Shown here piece by piece: positions 54,765 to 63,873 of a stretch of 64,000 bases of DNA; within the stretch, counting starts at the first letter, position 1, and each line of letters begins with the position of its first letter. Under the pieces are notes generated by a model. It was not told where the DNA came from, made no database searches, and saw only the letters and a list, made by a program, of their open reading frames with translations. The position numbers and the translations under genes were made by a program. This DNA comes from Ceratopteris richardii (Eukaryota > Streptophyta > Polypodiopsida > Polypodiales > Pteridaceae), in assembly GCA_020310875.1 (NCBI GenBank), contig CM035423.1, positions 113,590,266 through 113,654,265 of the forward strand, given 5' to 3'.

Positions 54765-55160
54765 GTCTATCACGATAGACGGTGTCTGTCGTGATAGACA
54801 CTCACTGTCGCATGGGCCTGTCTATCGCGATATATGGTATCTGTCGCAATAGACGGCATCTATCGTGAGGTCCTGTCTATCGCGATAGACGCTGTCTGTC
54901 GTCTGTCGTGGGTCTATCTGTCGCGATAGACGGTGCCTATCGCGATAGACTGAGGCTGTCGTGGAGTGCAGTCTGTCGCGATAGATGGTGCTTGTTGGGA
55001 TAGACGTTGTTTGTCGCGATAGACTGTGTCTATCACGATAGACTAAAAAAACGCAAATTTTTTAGAATTTTTTAGTGATTTGGAGTGCTCTCATGGTGTA
55101 GGTCATAGTGCCAAACATGCATTCAAAAAATATTTAGTTTTTCTGTCTATCGCGATAGAC
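54765..55160. repeat. Array of a 16-bp palindrome (GTCTATCGCGATAGAC)
   Basis: About a dozen full or near-full copies of the perfect palindrome GTCTATCGCGATAGAC and variants (A/G at position 5, G/A at position 8) crowd 54765-55040, separated by 5-20 bases such as GGTGCC or TGTGTC. One further exact copy stands alone at 55145-55160. Exact copies are also at 54875-54890. Each can form an 8-bp hairpin, and neighbours can pair with each other. The array lies in the leader of Gypsy2 upstream of gag. Confidence 0.9.
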
Positions 55161-55299
55161 AGAGGTCATCGTCCCGGGACCTGTGCAGAGTTCTATCGAA
55201 CCTGCGCAAGCTACTGGAGATGGTGGTACAACTAGATCCTGCAGCAAAAGCTCAAAAAACACACAAAAACTGATAGCATGCAAGCTCTCTCTCGCTCTC
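55161..55299 (-). other. Leader segment between palindrome array and 5' LTR remnant
   Basis: Non-coding. It ends with a CTCTCTCTCGCTCTCTCTCG microsatellite (55286-55305) exactly where similarity to the 3' LTR breaks off. A slip or recombination at this simple repeat may have replaced the rest of the LTR. Confidence 0.6.
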
Positions 55300-55515
55300 T
55301 CTCGCTAATTCTAATACTCGTCAAGCTCGACGACTCCTTGGCTTGAACAAAATGGAGTCTGTTCTACTAAAAACGGAATTTACAATGTTTGTGTAGTGAT
55401 TAAAATCACTTGAGTTGTGAATAGTCCATGGAAAAAATGATTAGGCCTTGTTGCCATATTGTGCATGATTGCTCCTTTGTGCTGGTATGCTCTTCATATG
55501 ACTTGTATGCCAACA
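55300..55515 (-). repeat. Gypsy2 5' LTR remnant
   Basis: 216 bp matching 40210-40425 with about 12 substitutions; element orientation starts TGTTGGCATACAAGTCATAT. The inner 395 bases of the LTR, including its end and the adjoining primer site, are absent. Confidence 0.85.
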
Positions 55516-55520
55516 TCCAT
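55516..55520. repeat. Gypsy2 target site duplication, right copy
   Basis: TCCAT, matching 39810-39814. Across the element the Copia-A protein continues from EEYKQDG to QLVAKGNK. Confidence 0.9.
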
Positions 55521-56830
55521 CCTGCTTATACTCCTCTACATATAATCCATCAGCATTGAACCTGACTTGTAATCCCTCGTCAACCATTTGTCCAACAGAA
55601 ACCAAATTCTTTGTTATATTTGGAACATGTAAGCAATATGTTTTACCTTTCCATCCTCCATAGATAGTGTTATGTTTCCTGTATGCTCAATAGGATGTGA
55701 TGTGTCATCACCTGTTTCAACATATCCACGAACTAGCAATTTTTGCAAAGTACTAAACCATTCCGCATGACTGGTCATGTGATTTGAAGCACCTGAATCA
55801 ACATACCAGACATTATCATTCGATTTTGAAACACCAGCAGACATCGTATTCATCATGTGATGTTGAACCATAAACAACTTCTCAGAATCATCTACACTTA
55901 TGGATGCATAGTTGTTTTGCTGCCTTCTGTTATTTTGATTCTTCAACCTGCAATCACGTTCAAAGTGTCTAGGTTTACCACAATTCCATGATCCTTTACT
56001 ATCATTACTTGAATCATTTCTTTGGAAATTTCTGCAACCTCTTTGGCTCCCCTGCCTCGGAACTGTCCTCTTCCTCCTGCATGATTCTGTTGTTGACCTT
56101 GGTCTTGGTTACTATTTCCTTGTCCACTTCCGAAGCCTCTACTTCTGCATTTTCCTCTACCAAAGTAGAATACCTTCTCAAAACTGGTCTTCCCTTGGGA
56201 GTTTGAATCCTCACCAAGATTCTTTTCTTCAATAATCAGCATATATACCAGATCAACAAAATTTGGAATATTTTCCCTGGTCTGTATAAAAGTTCTGAAT
56301 TGCTTATATGCAGCTTCTAAACCACAAAGGCATACTTCCACCTTATCATCATCATCTACATTCACTCCAATAGATGCAAGTGACTCACATATGCTTTTGA
56401 TTTTCAGGGTATAGTCACTTACCGACATGCTCTTTTTCTCCAAGGTATGCAACTCCTTCTTGAGTTGCAATTTCCGTGCCTTTGTATTGGTTTCATACAA
56501 TGTGACAAACTGTTTCGAGCCTCTTTGGCAGTCTTGGCATCCTGTATGTGCCCAATCATGCTATCCTATATGCTAACAGATAGCCAATACATCACCTTTC
56601 GTGCTCCTTTATTCCATTCCTCATATGCTCATATCTGTTCTGTAGTCCGATTCCTCTCTGGTAACTGTGGAGCATTTTTGTTCTCTCCTTCGATGTACTT
56701 CCAATAGCCTTTTCCCATCAGGAAATTCGTCATTCTGAATCTCCAAGCATGGAAGTTGTTCTTTCTAGCTTATCACTCATAAGCTGACTCATTCCATCTA
56801 CGTTTGTCATTTCTGCAGCAATACACAACA
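55521..56830 (-). pseudogene. Copia-A gag and protease
   Basis: Gag: WRFRMTNFLMGKGYWKYIEG near 56740, VMYWLSVSI, then the open frame 56500-55943 with KARKLQLKKELHTLEKKSMS, SVSDYTLKIKSICESLASIG and a Gly/Arg-rich tail. A CCHC knuckle (NCGKPRHFERDC) is readable near 55960 after a frameshift. Protease: NVWYVDSGASNHMTSHAEWF with an intact Asp-Ser-Gly, HPIEHTGNITL, then HVPNITKNLVSVGQM-type words in shifted frame. Stops near 56640 and 55615. Confidence 0.85.
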
Positions 56831-57246
56831 TTGCAAACCACTACAAGCAACACTTCTGCTTGAACACTGTCCCACTATGACGTGACAGTTCGATCTTAGA
56901 AAAACACAGTTTTCGTGTACCAATAGTACACGGAATCACTTGAAGTTCTAGATCTGGAGTATATGAATGTTGTGGAACACGACACAAGTTACAGTTTCTG
57001 AAACTGACCTGGTTTTTCTATGGGCCCCACCTTGTGGGCTCGAAACGGAGATCCAGATGGCTCCAAAACTTCGATCTGACAAAAATGAGTGACTCTAAAG
57101 GGATAACTCACGAAAATATTTTGAGGTCATCTAACTTCACGCCAATTTTCATAGCAAATGGAGGTCGTTTGTGAATCACATTTTCTCCACGCCTTGCTGC
57201 ATACTCTTCACCATCGCCTTCTCCATGAGCTCTCTATAGCCACGCT
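56831..57246 (-). other. Copia-A leader region
   Basis: No gene. It lies between the primer-like site at 57249-57260 and the first gag codons and has no recognisable structure. Confidence 0.55.
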
Positions 57247-57248
57247 GG

Positions 57249-57260
57249 CTTTGATACCAT
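57249..57260 (-). promoter_or_regulatory. tRNA-iMet primer binding site
   Basis: Minus strand TGGTATCAAAGC, one base from the usual TGGTATCAGAGC. It follows the end of a Copia-B type LTR (TCCAACA at 57264) by three bases, while the downstream gag belongs to Copia-A. Confidence 0.75.
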
Positions 57261-57263
57261 GCT

Positions 57264-57494
57264 TGTTGGAGTTAGACATCTGCGGAAGCATGCGAACAAC
57301 ACAAGGAAGAAGAAGAAGCTTGGAGCACAACACTTAATAATGAATGTATTACTAGAGAATGTACAAAGATAAGTAGCCCATTAGGGCAATAGGCGTATAT
57401 ACAAGCCGGGGGAAAAAAACCTCCTAAAGAGGGAAAAAAGTGACCCAACGGTCCTAGTGTGTTCACACACATCACTACCTAAAATATATCAACA
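57264..57494 (-). repeat. Copia-B2 LTR
   Basis: 231 bp; plus strand TGTTGGAGTTAGACATCTGC to ATATATCAACA; inverted relative to 62728-62952. The polypurine-like CTCCCAGGGGGGATT precedes its start on the minus strand. Confidence 0.88.
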
Positions 57495-58206
57495 AATCCC
57501 CCCTGGGAGTGATGGGGTGAACAAGGAGCTGGCACTCATGTATAAGGAAGTGCCAAGCTATGTGGAAATCACTCCACAAAAGGAAGTAAGCCCAAAGCTT
57601 TGTGGAAAGCTTCAAACTTCTCCCTAGGCAGAGCCTTCTTGAAAAGGTCTGCAATGTTCTCCTGTGTGGGCACATATGCCAAGCTGATCTCCCCAGCAGA
57701 GAACCTCTCCCTAACATGGTGATAATGCACCTCAATGTGCTTAGTGCGAGCATGGAACACAGGGTTCCTCGCAATTGCCAATGCGCTCTGACTGTCAGTG
57801 AAGATGGTGGTGGCAGAAGTCTGACCAACACCCAAATCAGCCATAAGGTGTCTGAGCCACACACACTCAACAGTCGCTGTGAAAGCTGCCTTATACTTAG
57901 CCTCACAACTGGAAGTGACCACAATAGGCTGCTTCTTGCTCAACCAAGATATACATGAGCTACCAAGCATGAAGCAAAAGCCACTAGTGGACACACGAGT
58001 GTCATAACAACCAACCCAATCAGAGTCAGAAAAAGCATGCAAATCTAGCGATAGTGATCCCCCCTTGGGATAAAACAACCCAAGTAGCCGAGTACCACTC
58101 AAATAGCAAAAGATGTGCTTAACTGCCTGCCAATGCTTGACTCTTGGGCAATGCATAAACCTGCTCATCTGTGAGATAGCAAACTGAATATCTGGCCGAG
58201 GACGCA
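57495..58206 (-). pseudogene. Copia-B2 RNase H
   Basis: Open frame down to 57569 with IQFAISQMSRFMHCPRVKHW, FSDSDWVGCYDTRVSTSGFC, LSKKQPIVVTSSCEAKYKAA, TIFTDSQSALAIARNP and RTKHIEVHYHHVRERFSAGE, ending LFKKALPREKFEAF. Asp and Glu positions of RNase H are kept. The 5' side is a breakpoint; residues before RPRPDIQF do not match the family. Confidence 0.88.
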
Positions 58207-58387
58207 CTATCATAGCGCTTGCGTACGCTATTTCATCTTTTTGTGCCAAAGGTATATACCAGTTTTTGTTCGCCAATATAAGCATCTCGAAGTCTGCTAG
58301 AGGTCTAGTGGAGTTCGTCTGAGCAGTTTTGTTCAACTTTTTGGGATACAGTCAATTTTTTGCATCAAGGTATTTTAGTCACTAGCC
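58207..58387 (+). other. Copia-B3 leader remnant
   Basis: Short untranslated part before the gag ATG at 58388. It contains a GGAGTTCGTCTGAGC word and T-rich segments but no primer site. Left boundary set by the end of similarity to Copia-B2. Confidence 0.55.
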
Positions 58388-59455
58388 ATGGCTGAAAGCA
58401 GTGATGTATTCCGTATGTTGGCTCTTGAGGATAAGTTGGATGGTACCAACTACCCGTTATGGGCTTATATGATGCGACATGTGTTGGTTGCAAAAGGACT
58501 ATGGAACATTGTACAGGGTGTCGAAAAACATCCTATCACACCTGCAACTGTTACAACTGCAGGTACTGAAGCTGATGTAGAAGGTGTCGAAGATGATGAT
58601 ATTCTACATATTCCTATTCGTGCTGCGGTTTCTGCTGCACCTACTACAGAGTAGATTTGTTGGGATGGCAGAGATGCCCAGGCACATGCATTGATAGCTT
58701 TGTCTGTCAAACGTGCCATTATTCCTCACATTCGCTCTTGTAGAATAGCTAAGGATGCTTGGGATACACTTACCACATTGTACCAAGCTAGGAGTGAGGC
58801 TCGTGTTGCTTACCTCCAAAAACAGTTGGAGAGTGAGCACATGAATGAAGGTGATTCTATGGACAGTTTCCTAACAAAGATCAAAGGCTTGAAGGAACAA
58901 TTGATTTGTGCTGATGAGGTTATACCAGATAGCTCACTTGTGCATACCATTCTGAATGGTCTTCTTGATTCATATAAGAGTTTTGCTTCTACTCTTCGGT
59001 TGATGATGAAAGGCAATCCAAGTGCCTTATCATTTGAGGAGTTAGTCTCTGTTCTGTTGCAGGAAGATCAGTCTAGGGAAAACAGATCCATTATGCGAGT
59101 TTTAGATCAAGCTTTCGTGGCTAGTCAAAAGGGCAAAGGAAAATGGAGCTCTTCAAATAGTAAGCAGAAATCTGCTAATTCTGCATATTCAAAGAAGGAA
59201 GATAAAGATGAGAAGAAATCAGAAAAGCATAAATTGTTTTGTAAGTACTGTAAAGGAGATGATCATATCATTAAGAACTATCCAAAGCTGGCTACTAAAG
59301 AGGCAAAGAAGAAAGAGGCTGGAATGGTTGTTGCAGAAGCCTCTACACCAAAAACAGAGTTTGCTAATCTTGTGCAGGAAGAAGAATGGGCTTTTACTAT
59401 TGTCTGCAGGTTTGACCCATCTTCTCATGAGCAGTGCATGTCTGCAATAGACTGA
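58388..59455 (+). pseudogene. Copia-B3 gag
   Basis: ATG at 58388, preceded by TAGCC: MAESSDVFRMLALEDKLDGT, NYPLWAYMMRHVLVAKGLWN. TAG at 58652 is followed by IALSVKRAIIPHIRSCRIAK and, in the frame 58691-59455, WDTLTTLYQARSEARVAYLQ, FLTKIKGLKEQLICADEVI and a zinc knuckle CKYCKGDDHIIKNYP (final Cys changed to Tyr). UBN2-type gag. A TGA at 59453 precedes the protease, which continues in frame. Confidence 0.88.
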
Positions 59456-60872
59456 GATGTTTGGTATTTTGACAGTGGGGTGACCAAACATATTACCTCG
59501 CATCGTAGATTCTTCTCTTCACTCGAGCTTGCCCCTACAGGGAATACTATTACATGCACCAACAACTCCTCTTATCCTGGTATGGGAGTTGCTAAGATCA
59601 TTTTGACTATTGCTCATGGTGGTTCTTTCACTTTGTCAAATGCTTTATTTGTGCCAGGGATCAAGAAAAACCTGTTATCAGTTTTTGCATTAGCCAAGAT
59701 TGGTTTGGTTGTGAAATTTGTTGATGACAGGTGTATAGTTAGTTCATGATCTGTCAAATGGCAATGTGATTATTGCTTCTGGCATTTTATGTCATGGGCT
59801 ATATAAGCTCATAGATTGTGAAAGATGTGTAAATGATTTAGCATGTGCAGTAAATGATTCTCAGGCTATGTCAGATGCAAAGCTTTGGCATGCACACTTT
59901 GGTCATCTGATATTTGCTAGTTTGCTACGCCTACACAAATCTAAAATGGTGTCCTCTTTGCCCAAACTTGAGGCACCTAGAAAACATTTTTGTGAAGGCT
60001 GTATTTTGGGCAAAATGCAGCGTTCGTCCTTTCCAAAAGGTGGTTCAGTTTGGGCTACTCAAAAATTGCAGCTTGTACATAGTGATGTTTGTGGTCCTAT
60101 GCAAACACCTTCTTTTGGGAATTATCTTTACTTCGGGACTTTCATTGATGATTTTTCCAGGCATGCGTGGGTATATCCATTGAAGGCAAAGTCCGAAGTG
60201 TTCATGTGCTTCAAACAGTTTTTGGTTTTGGCTGAAAATCTGTCAGCATGTAAAATGGGCACCCTCCATTCTGATCGAGGGGGGGAATATATGTCTTCTG
60301 ATTTTAATGCATTTCTAGTAGAACGTGGGATAAAATACTAGTGTATAGTGCCGTATACACCTCAACAGAATGGAGTTGCTGAATGAAAGAACAGGTCGCT
60401 CATGGAGATGGTGAGGTGTATGGTCAACAATCAAGCTTTACCACATAGTTTCTGGCTTGAGGCTGTCATGTGTGCAACATATGTACTAAACAGGTGTCCC
60501 ACTAAAGTGCTGCAGTCTATCACTCCATATGAGGCTTGGCATGATCGCAAGTCATCTGTTTCTCATCTGCGTGTTTTTGGTTGTTTAGCATATGCATTAG
60601 TGCCTGAACAACATCGCAGAAAGTTGGACGATAAAGTAGTAAAATGTATTTTTGTTGGATACAGTTGTGAAAGTAAAGGCTATCGTCTGTATCATCCACA
60701 GACTAAACGCATTTTGGTTAGCCACGATGTTGTTTTTTTGGAAGATGCTATTCAGCCATTGCTTTCATTTACTAAGGAGACATTTGTTAGCTCCAAAGAC
60801 ATGTATGATACTTTGCTTCCTCTTTTTACAGGTGGAAAATCTAGTGCTGGTCCCAATGAGGCAACTTCTTAG
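59456..60872 (+). pseudogene. Copia-B3 protease and integrase
   Basis: Protease: VWYFDSGVTKHITSHRRFFS with Asp-Ser-Gly, and LFVPGIKKNLLSVFALAKIG. GAG-pre-integrase: LWHAHFGHLIFASLLRLHKS, CEGCILGKMQRSSFP. Integrase: LVHSDVCGPMQTPSFGNYLY, FIDDFSRHAWVYPLKAKSEV and LHSDRGGEYMSSDFNAF with both Asp kept; YTPQQNGVAE is followed by TGA at 60385 (AERKNRS expected). VFGCLAYALVPEQHRRKLDD and FVGYSCESKGYRLYHPQTKR complete it. A shift near 59748 and a TAG at 60340 also interrupt. Confidence 0.9.
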
Positions 60873-60875
60873 CCT

Positions 60876-62650
60876 TTGCAGGTTTCATGTGATGATGCAT
60901 ATCATTCCATTTTTGATGCAGATTTACATGATGCACTAGTTGATGAGAGAGCTGATATTGAGCACGCAAAACCTATGCCGAAATGGATGGTGCAAACTTT
61001 ACGTGAGAGCAAATTAGATGCACCTTTATCATATCGTACTCGTTCAGGCTCTCATAGTGCCTCATTTGCATCAGATTTCTATGCTATGGATGCATCTAGT
61101 CTCTATGATGAGAATGAGCCTGTTTGGTTTGATGAAGCACAAAATTTAGAAAATTGGATGGTTGCTATGCAATCTGAATATGATGCAATAATGAAGAATG
61201 GTACTTGGTCTTTATGTGACTTGTCTCCTCGCAAGAAGGCCATTGGCACTAAGTGGGTATACAAGCTGAAGCGTAAACCTGATGGTACAATTGACAGGTA
61301 TAAGGCTAGGCTTGTTGGAAAGGGTTATGCGCAGGAAAGAGGCATTGATTTTGATGAGACCTTTGCACCTCCATGCCGTATGACTACTGTTCGGAGCATT
61401 TGCGCACTTGCAGCCCATCATGGTTGGAATGTACATCAGTTGGACATTAAAACTACATCTTTGAATGGTGACTTGCATGAAGAAGTGTATGTTTTTCAGC
61501 CCCGTGGCTTTGTGCAGAAAGGGCATGAAAACCAGGTGTGTAGGTTAAAGAAGGCATTATATGGTTTAAAGCAAGAACCACATGTTTGGTATGAGAAGAT
61601 AGATGCCTATTTGATTGCACATGGTTTTGAAAATAGTCCAACTGAAAGCACCTTATATGTTAAGTGTGCTAATGATGTGCTTCTGATCATTGTTGTCTAT
61701 GCTGAGGACATGCTGCTCACTGGTCCTATTGAGAAGCATATTGCTGATTTTAAGGCTGATTTTCATGCATCATTTGAGATGTCTGATTTGGGGCATTTGC
61801 ATCACTATTTGGGCATTCATTTTATGCAAGTTGATGATGGAATAGCTTTGTGTCAAATTAAATATATTGACACATTATTGCAACATTTTGGCCTTGAAGA
61901 TTGTAAGCCAATTGCCACTCCTATGGAGACAGGTTGACGTTTGAGTCTTCATGATGCTGGAGATGCATTTGATGCTGTTCTCTATCAGCACGTTGTTGGA
62001 TGCTTGATTTACTTATGCATTACTTGGCCAAATATTCAGTTTGCTGTCTCACAGATGAGCAGGTTTATGCATTGCCCAAAAGTCAAGCATTGGCAGGCAG
62101 TTAAGTGCATCTTTTGCTATTTGAGTGGTACTCGGCTACTTGGGTTGTTTTATCCCAAGGGGGGATCACTACCGCCAGATTTGGATGCTTTTTCTGACTC
62201 TGATTGGGCTGGTTGCTATGACACTCGTGTGTCCACTAGTGGCTTTTGCTTCATGCTTGGTAGCTCATGTATATCTTGGTTGAGCAAGAAGCAGCCTACT
62301 CTGGCCACTTCGAGTTGTGAGGCTGAGTATGGGGCAACTTTCACAATGAATATTGAGTGTGTGTGGCTCAGACGCCTTATGGTTGATTTAGGTGTTGGCC
62401 AGATTTCTGCCACCACCATCTTCACTGACAGTCAGAGTGCATTGGCAGTTGCGAGGAACCCTGTGTTCCATGCTCGCACTAAGCACATTGAGGTGCATTA
62501 TCACTATGTTAGGGAGAGGTTCTCTGCTGGGTAGATCAACTTGGCATATGTGCCCACGCAGGAGAACATTGTAGACCTTTTCACGAAGGCTCTGCCTAGG
62601 GAGGAGTTTGAAGCTTTCCACAAAGCTTTGGGCTTACTTCCTTTTGTGGA
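60876..62650 (+). pseudogene. Copia-B3 reverse transcriptase and RNase H
   Basis: Open frame 60876-61937: ENWMVAMQSEYDAIMKNGTW, KPDGTIDRYKARLVGKGYAQ, NVHQLDIKTTSLNGDLHEEV and [20 protein letters not shown]. The catalytic box reads VVYAEDMLLTG, so the usual YVDD is YAED and the first catalytic Asp is Glu. A TGA at 61936 follows PIATPMETG. RNase H 61941-62534: FSDSDWAGCYDTRVSTSGFC, SKKQPTLATSSCEAEYGATF, HARTKHIEVHYHYVRERFS. A TAG at 62532 interrupts before NLAYVPTQENIVDLFTKALP. Confidence 0.9.
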
Positions 62651-62727
62651 GTGATTTCCACATAGCTTGGCACTTCCTTATACATGAGTGCCAACTCCTT
62701 GTTCACCGCATCACTCCCAGGGGGATT

Positions 62728-62952
62728 TGTTGATTTAGGTAGTAATGTGTGTGAACACACTAGGACCGTCGGGGCACTTTTTTCCCTCTTTAGGAGGTTT
62801 TTTCCCCTGGCTTGTATGTACACCTATTGCTCTAATGGGCTACTTATCTTTGTACATTCTCTAGTAATACATTCAGTATTGTGTGTTGTGCTCCAAGCTT
62901 CTTCTTCTTCCTTGTGCTGTTCGCGTGCTTCCGCAGACGTCTAACTTCAACA
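62728..62952 (+). repeat. Copia-B3 3' LTR
   Basis: 225 bp, TGTTGATTTAGGTAGTAATG to GTCTAACTTCAACA, with TGTTGA/TCAACA terminal repeats. Upstream CTCCCAGGGGGATT acts as a polypurine-like tract. The flank after it is ATCAA; no matching duplication is found at 57259-57263 (ATGCT). Confidence 0.88.
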
Positions 62953-63562
62953 ATCAATATATGTAGTAAAATGATACTAATAATGTTGAATGCATAGCCC
63001 AAAAATTAGCCAACAACACCTGCAAGTGTCTGTCAACTGTGATGTTTTAAGCTCAAAAACCTGCATAAATTTATAGCGATGGCTCCCACCAAAATTGAAA
63101 ACCTTTCGAGAAACATGTAGTTCTATGAGTGTGGCTAAAAGCATAGCCCCAAAGGTTGATATTTATTGTTGGAGAAGTACAAAGAACACTCTTCTTGATG
63201 TTCCTGGACCTATGTGAAGGGAATTATGTGCAAAAGTACTCCAAAATGACTCCAAAAGACACCCTAAACATGCTTCAAAAACAGGCTTTAAAAGCAAAGA
63301 ATGAAGCTTTGAGGGACCAAAACATGTTTAAGGTAATGTTATCCTTAGCCTTTCCACTTCTTTAGATACCACAAGAGTGTAGATTAGTGGCAAGGGATTG
63401 CCACGGTTAAGCGAGCTCCGGGGTTGGTGACTCGGACAACAAGGTATGCCAAGGTCTATGCCTTGGTTGCCGCCTTAATCATAAGCCTTGGAGAAAGGCT
63501 TGGGTGGGTGGGCGGGTGCTCGCTTCACTTGCACAAAGAGAACAAATCTTTTGCATCGAAAT
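62953..63562. other. Unassigned sequence between Copia-B3 and the Copia-C primer site
   Basis: The right part (about 63390-63562), read on the minus strand, follows the Copia-C primer site and is probably its leader. The left part has no family match. A 69-codon frame at 63156 (plus) has no recognisable domain. Copia-C gag and protease, expected here on the minus strand, were not found. Confidence 0.45.
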
Positions 63563-63574
63563 GCTCTAATACCA
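63563..63574 (-). promoter_or_regulatory. Copia-C primer binding site
   Basis: Minus strand TGGTATTAGAGC, one base from TGGTATCAGAGC, one base after the LTR end ATACTTCA. Confidence 0.85.
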
Positions 63575-63575
63575 G

Positions 63576-63868
63576 TGAAGTATTTCGATAACGATGCACC
63601 ATGGTGTGCTCTCCTTCTCAAGAGCTCCACGAAAATATCCTCGGAGTAGAAAACTAAGCTCTTAGGGCCCCACACGGTAGTCCGTACAGAGGTTGCAGAA
63701 TACACAGAAAACCACAATACATAGGGATCACAAATGCAGGCTTCTTAGGTGTTACAGGTCGAACTTATAGTATGTGACTGATCAGACCACTATATATTTT
63801 ATTAAAGAACATATACAGAGAAGTGTCTGATGGCCATTTGGCCTTTCATATGGACACTAACGGTAACA
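63576..63868 (-). repeat. Copia-C 5' LTR
   Basis: 293 bp; plus strand TGAAGTATTTCGATAACGAT to CACTAACGGTAACA; similar throughout to 22844-23141. Followed by CAACC (63869-63873), the duplication also found at 22839-22843. Confidence 0.9.
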
Positions 63869-63873
63869 CAACC

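Larger units (their letters stand above)
39815..55515 (-). mobile_element. Gypsy2, large gypsy element with two protease domains and third ORF
   Basis: 15.7-kb Ty3/gypsy element on the minus strand, flanked by the exact duplication TCCAT and sitting in the Copia-A protease region. Order: 5' LTR remnant (55300-55515), leader with palindrome array (53801-55299), gag (50381-53800), protease 1 (49929-50402), a linker, reverse transcriptase and RNase H (47679-49181), integrase (46261-47701), integrase C-terminus fused to a second protease-like domain (45160-46260), third ORF (40438-44466), polypurine tract and 3' LTR (39815-40425). The 216 comparable LTR bases differ at about 12 positions. Decayed by stops and frameshifts. 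Confidence 0.9.
36549..57263 (-). mobile_element. Copia-A, copia element carrying Gypsy2
   Basis: Minus-strand Ty1/copia. A primer site and leader at 56831-57263 are followed by gag and protease (55521-56830), then Gypsy2. The protease end to integrase is at 38545-39809, reverse transcriptase and RNase H at 36954-38544, a polypurine tract and the 3' LTR at 36549-36940. The bases left of the 3' LTR are CACCT, which should be half of a target duplication; I did not find a convincing partner. The 5' LTR expected beyond 57263 is not there. A Copia-B family LTR occupies the position. Confidence 0.8.
57264..58206 (-). mobile_element. Copia-B2, 3' fragment of a copia element
   Basis: Minus strand: reverse transcriptase end and RNase H (58206-57569) followed by an LTR (57264-57494) of the same family as Copia-B1 and Copia-B3. 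It is cut off at about 58206 in the IQFAISQM region, where the plus-strand Copia-B3 leader begins. Confidence 0.8.
58207..62952 (+). mobile_element. Copia-B3, nearly complete copia element lacking the 5' LTR
   Basis: Plus-strand Ty1/copia with leader, gag (58388), protease, integrase, reverse transcriptase, RNase H and 3' LTR (62728-62952). No LTR or primer site precedes the leader; instead it abuts the inverted Copia-B2 fragment head to head. Coding sequence is the least damaged of the copia elements, with stops at 58652, 59453, 60340, 60385, 61936 and 62532. Confidence 0.88.
22844..63868 (-). mobile_element. Copia-C, copia element stretched to 41 kb by nested insertions
   Basis: Minus-strand copia bounded by LTRs at 22844-23141 and 63576-63868 and by the exact 5-bp duplication CAACC (22839-22843 and 63869-63873). 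It is inserted in Copia-B1 reverse transcriptase. Own sequence that can be assigned: 5' LTR, primer site and leader near 63390-63575, GAG-pre-integrase and integrase at 35952-36548, integrase/reverse transcriptase at 33265-34572 (now on the plus strand after an inversion), and reverse transcriptase/RNase H at 23142-24138. Its gag and protease were not found. The LTRs differ at roughly one base in eight by eye, so it is old. Confidence 0.85.

Noticed and set aside
54765-55160. Regular palindromic repeats as a CRISPR array
   Set aside because: Units are 16 bp, unevenly spaced by 5-20 bases and degenerate, with no spacers of constant length and no cas genes; the setting is a plant retrotransposon leader.
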